From Hyphomicrobiales bacterium (lineage in GTDB: Bacteria; Pseudomonadota; Alphaproteobacteria; Rhizobiales; Devosiaceae): a stretch of DNA of 5,236 nt. Positions 1 through 5,236 of the stretch are shown in pieces. The notes below the pieces were generated by a model that searched no databases, was not told where the DNA came from, and saw nothing but the letters and a program-made list of their open reading frames with translations. Numbering within the stretch: the first letter of the stretch is position 1; each line of letters begins with the position of its first letter. The stretch is from contig JALSJY010000029.1 of the NCBI GenBank assembly GCA_026989045.1, positions 1-5,236 on the forward strand, read 5' to 3'. Position numbers and translations under genes: made by a program.

Positions 1-1320
1 GCTAAAGGGCTTACCTCGCGGTTTGCCATCAGAAGACTTGCCGCCAAAAGACTTGCCATCTCTTGATCTGTCGCCTCTTGGCTTATCACTTCTTGGCCTG
101 TCACCTCTTGGCCTGTCACCTCTTGGGCGCTCATCTCTATCACCGCGTTTGCGATCAATCCGAGCATGCGCTCCCTTGCGCTCATACTTACCATCACCAT
201 CATCATCTGGTTTTTTGCGCTTAGCTTGCGGGGTAAATTCTTCTTTACCGCGCTTTCCGCCAAAATGCACAATGCGCTTTTCTTTTTCTTCAGGCACATA
301 TTCAGGGCGTGGTTTATATTCAAAATTACCTTTGCGGTGCGGAGCGGGCTTACGTGCTTTTGTTGCCCCCCCTGCCACTTCTTCTGGCTCACCAGTATGA
401 CCATGAGCCTTTGCTTCTTCTTTTTTTACTATTTTTTCTTTTGCTATTTTTTCTTGCCGTTTTTTGCCAAATCTTTTGTTTGGATTAAGCTTTGCCTGCG
501 CCTCATCAAAAACCGCATCATCTGGTAATGGGCTATCAAAATCGACCCCTGCTTCCACAGCAAGCCTTTTGCCCAATTGCTCACGCAAAATGCGACTTTT
601 CACTACACTCACGCTACCAATTGGTAAATCACTAAGCATAAAAGGGCCATAAGAAGTTCTAATAAGCCTGTTCACTTGCAAGCCAAGTGCAGATAAAACA
701 TTTTTAATTTCGCGGTTTTTACCCTCGCGAAGCGCAACATTTAGCCAGACATTAGCCCCTTTAGAGCTTTCTAATTTAGCATCAATTGAGCCATATTTAA
801 CTCCATCAACTAACAAGCCATCTTTTAATTTATCAAGTCGCTGCTGAGTGATGGAGCCATGCGCCCGCACCCTATATTTACGCAACCAGCCAGTTGCTGG
901 CAACTCAAGCACACGCTTTAAACCGCCATCATTGGTGAGTAATAACAACCCTTCAGTATTTATATCTAAGCGACCAATGCTTAAAACTCGCGGAAGCCCG
1001 TGTTTTTCTAATTCCTTAAAAACTGTTAATCGCCCCTCGGGGTCTTTTTCTGTCACCACAAGGCCAACAGGTTTATGATAAAGCCAAACTCTTGTGCCTT
1101 GGCGCTCATTAAGCGGTTTTTCATCAACCACAATTTTATCTGTTTCACTAACATTAAAAGCAGGTGTGCGAATAATATTTCCATTCACTGCAACTCGGCC
1201 AGCGTTAATCCAACTTTCTGCTTGCCTACGAGAACAAAGACCAGCACGTGCTATTACCTTAGCAAGACGACTACCAGTGGCAGGCTTTTCACTGCTCTTG
1301 TTATTTTGGGCATCACTCAT
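1..1320 (-). CDS. rluB: 23S rRNA pseudouridine synthase, RluB/RsuA family, partial with long basic tail
   Basis: Converts a uridine in 23S rRNA to pseudouridine; RluB of E. coli acts at U2605. The window holds 440 codons without a stop, so the C-terminus lies past the left edge. Domains: an S4 RNA-binding domain at about 17-64 (R-L-A-K-V-I-A-R-A-G...S-R-R-Q-A-E), then the catalytic domain at about 76-250 with K-P-V-G-L at 83-87, G-R-L-D at 116-119 (catalytic D119, bases 964-966), L-T-N-D-G at 128-132 and R-E-G-K-N-R-E-I at 198-205 leading to N-R-L-I-R-T-S-Y-G-P-F (217-227). From about 255 a low-complexity Lys/Arg/Glu/Gly-rich tail runs to the edge and ends in pentapeptide repeats. E. coli RluB is only about 290 residues; long tails are usual in alphaproteobacterial members. 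The ATG at 1318-1320 is chosen because the S4 domain begins soon after and GGA lies seven bases upstream. It lies 26 bases after the lipoprotein gene and is probably co-transcribed. RluB is the best symbol, but a relative with another target uridine is possible. Confidence 0.9.
   Translation of the reverse strand, partial: MSDAQNNKSSEKPATGSRLAKVIARAGLCSRRQAESWINAGRVAVNGNIIRTPAFNVSETDKIVVDEKPLNERQGTRVWLYHKPVGLVVTEKDPEGRLTVFKELEKHGLPRVLSIGRLDINTEGLLLLTNDGGLKRVLELPATGWLRKYRVRAHGSITQQRLDKLKDGLLVDGVKYGSIDAKLESSKGANVWLNVALREGKNREIKNVLSALGLQVNRLIRTSYGPFMLSDLPIGSVSVVKSRILREQLGKRLAVEAGVDFDSPLPDDAVFDEAQAKLNPNKRFGKKRQEKIAKEKIVKKEEAKAHGHTGEPEEVAGGATKARKPAPHRKGNFEYKPRPEYVPEEKEKRIVHFGGKRGKEEFTPQAKRKKPDDDGDGKYERKGAHARIDRKRGDRDERPRGDRPRGDRPRSDKPRGDRSRDGKSFGGKSSDGKPRGKPFS
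16..135 (-). repeat. 15-base tandem repeat coding pentapeptides in the rluB tail
   Basis: Eight 15-base units lie in register. On the coding strand they translate as DERPR, GDRPR, GDRPR, SDKPR, GDRSR, DGKSF, GGKSS and DGKPR (residues 396-435). The units at 91-105 and 106-120 are identical, and the neighbours at 61-90 and 121-135 differ at a few bases. The units at 16-60 form a diverged second subtype sharing the plus-strand string aagacttgcc at 33-42 and 48-57. The period is a multiple of three, so gain or loss of units keeps the frame. The peptide is Arg/Lys/Asp/Gly-rich and expected to be disordered, like RNA-binding RGG/RGD tails. The array may continue beyond the left edge. Confidence 0.9.
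421..427 (-). other. A7 tract in a slippery-heptamer frame within rluB
   Basis: On the coding strand the in-frame codons GTA AAA AAA (Val298, Lys299, Lys300) give A-AAA-AAA, which fits the X-XXY-YYZ pattern of -1 frameshift sites. A -1 slip would add ten residues (RRSKGSWSYW) and stop at the TGA at 389-391, giving a protein of 310 residues. It would keep both the S4 and catalytic domains but lack the rest of the tail. I see no obvious stimulatory stem-loop or upstream Shine-Dalgarno. The surrounding region is generally A-rich, so chance is the simpler explanation. Confidence 0.3.
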
Positions 1321-1346
1321 GCCTTTTTCCAATCAATTTTATGGTG

Positions 1347-1952
1347 CTAATTTGCTAGCAGTGCCTTGCGAATAGCAGGTGGACAGCGCGGATCTTCAAG
1401 CGGCACGAGATCGCCATTCTCAGCCAAACAAATCAAGTTAACATCACCAACAACAGTAAAATACTCATCAGCTGGTAAATATAGCGGACGCTCTACATTT
1501 TGTGACATTTCAACTCTTGCAGCTTTCATGCGCGCAATAAGTTTATTGCTTTCTGCTTCAGTTAACGGGCGACCACTAAGTGTGCGCAAATCAACCACGC
1601 GAGCATCACGAAGACGAATAATATCCTCTTGCGTTAAGCCAGAGGCATCAATTTGAACTTTATCAGAATCAACAGGTAATAGGTCAGCACTTGCAGATTT
1701 TGGCTGTGGTAAATTTGCTGTATCCCTTGGCAGGGCTAATGGCGCGCGCGGAGTTTTTATTGTCTCTTTGCTTTCACGATCAATTATACCAACCCCCTTT
1801 AGGGTCTCCGTGGCAACCTCGCGCTCAAATGTAGCAAAATCAACCAGCGCATTTGTGCCTTCAGAAGTAACACAGGCGCTAAGTGCAATTAAAGCAGAGC
1901 CTATAAAAACCACTTTTAAAAAACCAGCTAATCCACGCTTTAGGATATACAT
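1347..1952 (-). CDS. Predicted lipoprotein of unknown function
   Basis: 201 residues with a clear type II signal peptide: basic n-region (K5, R6), hydrophobic core at about 11-23, and lipobox L24-S-A-C27. Cleavage before C27 by LspA would leave Cys-Val, a +2 residue that does not match the Asp inner-membrane retention signal, so outer-membrane anchoring is inferred. Residues 66-84 (K-T-P-R-A-P-L-A-L-P-R-D...L-P-Q-P) resemble the R-A-P-L-x-x-P segment of DUF3035/BamF-type alphaproteobacterial lipoproteins; this is a weak, recalled resemblance. The C-terminal half (about 107-198) looks like a small folded domain: a helical stretch with GRPLTEAESNKL (127-138), then R-P-L-Y-L-P-x-D-E-Y-F at 155-165 and a close containing two Cys (C175, C190) that could form a disulfide in the periplasm. 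A good ribosome-binding site (GAGGAAG) ends five bases before the ATG. The gene sits between lspA and an rluB-type gene, 26 bases before the latter. The reaction or partner is unknown. Confidence 0.85.
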   Translation of the reverse strand: MYILKRGLAGFLKVVFIGSALIALSACVTSEGTNALVDFATFEREVATETLKGVGIIDRESKETIKTPRAPLALPRDTANLPQPKSASADLLPVDSDKVQIDASGLTQEDIIRLRDARVVDLRTLSGRPLTEAESNKLIARMKAARVEMSQNVERPLYLPADEYFTVVGDVNLICLAENGDLVPLEDPRCPPAIRKALLAN

Positions 1953-1957
1953 ATATT

Positions 1958-1964
1958 CTTCCTC
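1958..1964 (-). promoter_or_regulatory. Strong ribosome-binding site of the lipoprotein gene
   Basis: GAGGAAG on the minus strand ends five bases before the ATG at 1950-1952 and pairs well with the anti-Shine-Dalgarno end of 16S rRNA. It is the strongest such site in the window and fixes the start of the lipoprotein gene, which also places the basic n-region right at the N-terminus of the signal peptide. Confidence 0.75.
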
Positions 1965-2002
1965 AAAATAATGGGATACTCAAAACTCCCCAATTAAAAA
2001 CA

Positions 2003-2031
2003 TCTATAGCCTAAGTTTACCCTTAGCGCAA
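2003..2031 (-). promoter_or_regulatory. Candidate sigma-70-type promoter for the lipoprotein-rluB unit
   Basis: In the AT-rich gap between lspA and the lipoprotein gene, the minus strand has TTGCGC at 2026-2031 and TATAGA at 2003-2008, separated by exactly 17 bases. The -35 matches TTGACA at three of six positions and the -10 matches TATAAT at four of six, so the match is modest. Transcription would start near 1996, giving a short leader of about 45 bases before the ATG at 1952. The 138-base gap contrasts with the 14- and 26-base gaps at the other two junctions, which supports a separate promoter here. No strong terminator lies upstream, so read-through from ileS-lspA is also possible. Confidence 0.3.
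2011..2026. repeat. Short inverted repeat CTAAG-N6-CTTAG inside the candidate promoter spacer
   Basis: The two five-base arms, at 2011-2015 and 2022-2026, are perfect reverse complements separated by six bases. The repeat lies almost entirely between the candidate -35 and -10 elements. That is a position where a dimeric regulator could act, but the arms are short and such repeats occur by chance in AT-rich gaps. It is not followed by the T-run and GC-rich stem expected of an intrinsic terminator. Confidence 0.25.
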
Positions 2032-2090
2032 AGCAGATTTAATCAAATAGATAAATATAGATTTTGGCATCATTAAGATGATTAAACAAA

Positions 2091-2579
2091 CTATGATTTT
2101 TCTGAATTAGACTTTATTTTATTTGAAGGCAAAACCATTTCAAGAATTAACAATGTCACTCCAATAAATATTACTATATCTGCAATATTATTCACAAAAA
2201 CCGACCTACCTAAAATATGTAAATGAAAAAAATCAGCCACAGCACCATAGAGAAATCTATCTATAATATTAGAAATTGCGCCGCCAACACAAAGCGCTAG
2301 CCCAATTCTGGTGATGGTATTTTTTTCTTTCACCCACCAAATAACCAATATTAACAGGGCAGCGCCAATTATTATAGATAAAAAATAGGGGGGTAGGTTT
2401 TTGAATAGGCCAAAAGACACACCCCTATTCCAAATAAGCACATAATCCAAGAATGAGGTGACTTTTACCATCTCGCCACCCGACCAGCCAGCTATATCAA
2501 TTTGAAAAAATTTATGCGCTCTATCGATTAAAAAACCAAATAGACCAAATATCAAACTTATTGTTGCTGACTTGCTCAT
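2091..2579 (-). CDS. lspA: Lipoprotein signal peptidase (signal peptidase II)
   Basis: Inner-membrane aspartic protease (family A8) that cuts diacylated prolipoproteins just before the lipidated Cys. The 162-residue length is normal for the family. Four hydrophobic segments are visible, at about 5-19, 64-83, 91-107 and 131-150. Family motifs are present: D19 and K23 (D-x-x-x-K), N-R-G-V-S-F at 51-56, G-G-A-I-S-N-I-I-D-R at 99-108, V-A-D-F at 114-117 and N-x-A-D at 131-134. The catalytic pair is D116 and D134; their 18-residue spacing equals that of E. coli LspA (D123/D141). S103 stands where many relatives have Gly before the conserved Asn. The C-terminal tail is short, Lys/Ser-rich and probably cytoplasmic. 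The ATG at 2577-2579 puts the first conserved Asp at the usual depth, with a weak GGA six bases upstream. The gene lies 14 bases after ileS, a pairing also found in the E. coli ribF-ileS-lspA operon, so co-transcription is likely. Confidence 0.96.
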   Translation of the reverse strand: MSKSATISLIFGLFGFLIDRAHKFFQIDIAGWSGGEMVKVTSFLDYVLIWNRGVSFGLFKNLPPYFLSIIIGAALLILVIWWVKEKNTITRIGLALCVGGAISNIIDRFLYGAVADFFHLHILGRSVFVNNIADIVIFIGVTLLILEMVLPSNKIKSNSEKS

Positions 2580-2593
2580 TCAGTATCCGCTCA
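2580..2593 (-). promoter_or_regulatory. ileS-lspA junction with weak ribosome-binding site
   Basis: Only 14 bases separate the ileS TAA from the lspA ATG. The only Shine-Dalgarno-like element is GCGGA, whose GGA (2586-2588) lies six bases before the ATG. Neither a promoter nor a terminator fits here, so lspA is probably translated from the ileS message, perhaps helped by ribosomes finishing ileS. Confidence 0.5.
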
Positions 2594-5236
2594 TTATGTG
2601 TCCAAAAGCCCAGCGTCTGCAAGTTCACGCATTGCTTTGGCATCACGTGGGGAAATGTCAGGGTAATCTTTGTCTGATCCAACATCATTTGAGAATTTCC
2701 AAGAGCGCTCACAACGCTTGCCTGTTGCTCTTTCAAATACTACTGAAACACCGGCTATATCCTCAAGTCTAAACGCCTCAATCGGCCCTTCATTTTGAAT
2801 GATTTCAATATCAGAAGTAATGCAGATTTCTGCCATATCGCTATCATGTTGCGCGACAAACAGGTCAGTATCGGAAATATAGACTTTAGGTGCGGCTTCA
2901 AGTGATGAGCCGATATTTTTTTCTTTACGCTCAATTTCTAGCGCTCCAGTTACCACACGACGAATTTTACGAATTTTTGCCCATTTTTGCGCCAACTCCT
3001 CATTTTCCCATTGAGCAGGCACGTCAGGGAAGGTCTGTAAATGCACCGATGAATTTTTACCATCATAGCGCTCTAGCCAAATTTCTTCCATTGTGAACAC
3101 CAAAATTGGCGCAAGCCACACTGTAAGATGATTGAATAATTCATTTAGCACCGTTAGCGCCGAGCGACGCACAATAGAAGAAGGCGCATCGCAATAAAGC
3201 GCATCTTTTCTTATATCAAAATAAAAGGCCGAAAGTTCGATATTCATGAAGTTGCTTAAAAGCGAAACGACCTTTTTATAATCATAGGCTAAATTGCTTT
3301 TACGAACTTCTTTATCTAACTCGAACAAACGATTAAGCATTAGTTGCTCAAGCTCTGGCATGTCTTTTTGCGCCACCGCTTCTTCTTTGTTAAAATGCGC
3401 TAAATTGCCAAGTAAAAAGCGGAACGTGTTGCGCATTTTACGATAGGCTTCGACATTATTTTTAAGGATTTCATCACCAATGCGATGATCTTCAGTATAA
3501 TCAATTGATGCCGCCCAAAGACGCAAAATATCTGCACCATATTGTTTAATGATGTCTTGTGGTGCAACGGTATTGCCTAAAGATTTAGACATCTTAAAGC
3601 CCTTTTTATCCATAGTGAAACCGTGTGTAAGCACGCTTTCATAAGGGGCAAAGCCGTTTGTGCCGCAACTTTCAAGCAAAGAAGAGTGGAACCAACCACG
3701 ATGCTGATCTGTGCCTTCAAGATACATTGAGGCAGGGAATTTTAGGTTTGGCCAGCGCTTTTTATTGCGCAACACAAAAGCATGGGTTGAACCAGAATCA
3801 AACCAAACATCTAAAATATCCGTTACTTGCTGCCATTCACTAGGGTCATATTTCTCACCCAAAAACCGCTGTGCAGAATCAGCTTCAAACCAAGCATCAG
3901 CGCCCTCAATTTCAAATGCCTCGATAATGCGCCTATTCACCGCTTCGTCTTTAAGGATTTCATCTGTTTCTTTATTGACAAAAACCGTAATCGGCACGCC
4001 CCACGCACGCTGGCGAGAAAGCACCCAATCAGGGCGAGTTTCAATCATCGCACGAAGGCGATTACGTCTGGCTTCTGGCACAAATTTTGTGTCATCAATG
4101 GCTTTGAGGGCACGATTGCGTAAGGTGTCATTTTCGCCATTGATTTTCTCGCCACCCAAGTTCTTATCCATATAGACAAACCATTGCGGAGTGTTGCGGA
4201 AAATTATTGGCTTTTTTGAACGCCAAGAATGCGGATAGGAATGTTTAATGCGATAGCGAGAAAATAAATTATTGCTCTCAATAAGTGCGGCAATCACTCG
4301 TTTATTAGCATCGCCCTTTTTGCCCTTATCATCAATAACTCTTGCCGCACCCTCTGGTGCATCAGGACCAAAAAACGGCACGTCTTTAGTATAATATCCA
4401 GCTTCATCAACACACATTGGAATTGTTGTGTCTATTTTCTTGGCGCTAATTTCCCATGCTTTGGCATTCCAAATTTCATAATCGTCCATGCCATGACCGG
4501 GCGCAGTATGCACAAAACCCGTGCCTGCCTCGTCCGTTACGTGATCGCCCTGAAGCAGTGGAATAGAAAAATTATATCCGCCACCAAATCCTTTGAGTGG
4601 GTGAGTACATGCCATTGTTTCTAAATTCTCTGAGGTAATATCAAACAAGCGATTAAATGTTAGCTTTGCCTGCTCGGCACAATTTTGTGCCAAAGCATCG
4701 GCAAAAATTAGCCTTTCGCCAACTTGTGGCCCAAACTCATTCTCAGCCGCTATCACTTCATAAAGACCATAAGAAATCTTGTCTGAATAGCTAATTGCCC
4801 TATTGGCTGGTATTGTCCAAGGGGTAGTTGTCCAGATAACTACAAAAGCGCCAACATGCGCCCCCTGAGTAACAGGAAACTTAACCCAAATAGCATCAGA
4901 TTCAACATCATGATATTCAATCTCCGCCTCCGCCAATGCCGTGCGCTCTACCACGCTCCACATCACAGGTTTTGAGCCACGATAAAGCTGCCCCGACATA
5001 GAGAATTTCATTAGCTCTTGCGCAATAGTTGCCTCAGCATCAAACGCCATTGTGGTATAGGGATTATCCCATTCACCAACCACACCTAGGCGTTTAAATT
5101 CTTCACGTTGCACATCAATCCATTTTGCAGCAAAAGTGCGACATTCTTTGCGAAATTCATTTATTGGCACATCGTCTTTATTCTTGCCCTTAGAGCGATA
5201 TTGCTCTTCGATTTTCCATTCAATCGGCAAGCCATG
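2594..5236 (-). CDS. ileS: Isoleucyl-tRNA synthetase, partial (N-terminus outside window)
   Basis: Cytoplasmic class I aminoacyl-tRNA synthetase that charges tRNA-Ile with isoleucine and edits mischarged valine. The window holds 880 codons ending in TAA. The first visible residues read HGLPIEWKIEE, which in the family lie inside the catalytic domain, so roughly 90 residues with the HIGH motif lie beyond the right edge; the TTG at 5228-5230 is an internal Leu codon, not a start. Counting from the first visible residue: the CP1 editing domain carries WTTTPW (135-140) and HTAPGHGMDD (243-252, with the conserved editing Asp), WFDSG is at 478-482, YLEGTDQHRGWF at about 505-516, and the KMSKS ATP-binding loop at 548-552 (bases 3581-3595). 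An anticodon-binding helical domain follows. The C-terminal end has only one Cys (842, in KRCERSW) where E. coli IleRS has a four-Cys zinc site; DVGSD and SPRDA follow, as in alphaproteobacterial forms. The frame is intact. lspA follows after 14 bases. Confidence 0.98.
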   Translation of the reverse strand, partial: HGLPIEWKIEEQYRSKGKNKDDVPINEFRKECRTFAAKWIDVQREEFKRLGVVGEWDNPYTTMAFDAEATIAQELMKFSMSGQLYRGSKPVMWSVVERTALAEAEIEYHDVESDAIWVKFPVTQGAHVGAFVVIWTTTPWTIPANRAISYSDKISYGLYEVIAAENEFGPQVGERLIFADALAQNCAEQAKLTFNRLFDITSENLETMACTHPLKGFGGGYNFSIPLLQGDHVTDEAGTGFVHTAPGHGMDDYEIWNAKAWEISAKKIDTTIPMCVDEAGYYTKDVPFFGPDAPEGAARVIDDKGKKGDANKRVIAALIESNNLFSRYRIKHSYPHSWRSKKPIIFRNTPQWFVYMDKNLGGEKINGENDTLRNRALKAIDDTKFVPEARRNRLRAMIETRPDWVLSRQRAWGVPITVFVNKETDEILKDEAVNRRIIEAFEIEGADAWFEADSAQRFLGEKYDPSEWQQVTDILDVWFDSGSTHAFVLRNKKRWPNLKFPASMYLEGTDQHRGWFHSSLLESCGTNGFAPYESVLTHGFTMDKKGFKMSKSLGNTVAPQDIIKQYGADILRLWAASIDYTEDHRIGDEILKNNVEAYRKMRNTFRFLLGNLAHFNKEEAVAQKDMPELEQLMLNRLFELDKEVRKSNLAYDYKKVVSLLSNFMNIELSAFYFDIRKDALYCDAPSSIVRRSALTVLNELFNHLTVWLAPILVFTMEEIWLERYDGKNSSVHLQTFPDVPAQWENEELAQKWAKIRKIRRVVTGALEIERKEKNIGSSLEAAPKVYISDTDLFVAQHDSDMAEICITSDIEIIQNEGPIEAFRLEDIAGVSVVFERATGKRCERSWKFSNDVGSDKDYPDISPRDAKAMRELADAGLLDT

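Noticed and set aside
16..135. CRISPR array
   Set aside because: The units are 15 bases with no spacers and are in the reading frame of a protein, so this is a coding tandem repeat.
23..528. Plus-strand ORFs over the rluB tail, rich in Leu/Ser or Phe
   Set aside because: They are mirror images of the Lys/Arg-rich tail and its 15-base repeats on the minus strand. They have no ribosome-binding site and no recognisable domain, while the minus frame carries the S4 and pseudouridine synthase motifs.
1321..1346. Separate promoter for rluB
   Set aside because: The 26-base gap is too short for a full promoter and leader. Only a modest GGA ribosome-binding element is visible, so rluB is more simply read from the lipoprotein transcript.
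2063..2085. Stem-loop ATCAT-CTTA-ATGAT just after lspA as an intrinsic terminator
   Set aside because: The stem is only five A/T-rich pairs and no U-run follows on the minus strand, so it would not terminate transcription well.
2521..2736. Minus-strand ORF spanning the ileS-lspA junction
   Set aside because: It overlaps the ends of two clearly identified genes in another frame and has no features of its own.
3711..4175. 154-codon plus-strand ORF inside ileS
   Set aside because: It lies wholly opposite the conserved ileS catalytic region, shows no domain or ribosome-binding site, and its composition is that of an antisense shadow.
5228..5230. TTG as the start codon of ileS
   Set aside because: The frame stays open to the window edge and codes HG-LPIEW, a conserved internal IleRS segment. 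The true start and the HIGH motif lie outside the window.

Overview
The window is a stretch of AT-rich (roughly 40% GC by eye) alphaproteobacterial chromosome, most likely from the order Hyphomicrobiales (Rhizobiales). The assignment is an inference from three things. The ileS C-terminus has the alphaproteobacterial DVGSD-x-x-YPD-x-SPRDA form without zinc-binding cysteines. The rluB-type enzyme has a long basic tail. A conserved-looking lipoprotein lies beside lspA. The genus cannot be named from the sequence alone.

All four genes lie on the minus strand and are read from high to low coordinates. First is ileS (isoleucyl-tRNA synthetase), cut by the right edge so that the N-terminal part with the HIGH motif is missing. 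Next, 14 bases on, is lspA (prolipoprotein signal peptidase). A 138-base AT-rich gap with a possible promoter follows, then a 201-codon predicted lipoprotein of unknown function. After another 26 bases comes an RluB/RsuA-family 23S rRNA pseudouridine synthase, cut by the left edge inside its low-complexity C-terminal tail. The plus strand shows no credible gene, and I see no RNA gene, mobile element or CRISPR array.

Functionally this is housekeeping DNA. ileS and rluB serve translation and ribosome maturation. LspA is the inner-membrane protease that would remove the signal peptide of the lipoprotein encoded just after it. ileS-lspA is a widespread gene pair and is probably one transcript; the lipoprotein and rluB probably form a second unit or a continuation of the first.

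I found no evidence for a new multi-gene system. The parts worth a second look are the rluB tail (a 15-base tandem repeat coding pentapeptides, an in-frame A7 slippery heptamer and a G7 run), the lipoprotein of unknown role, and a small inverted repeat inside a candidate promoter.
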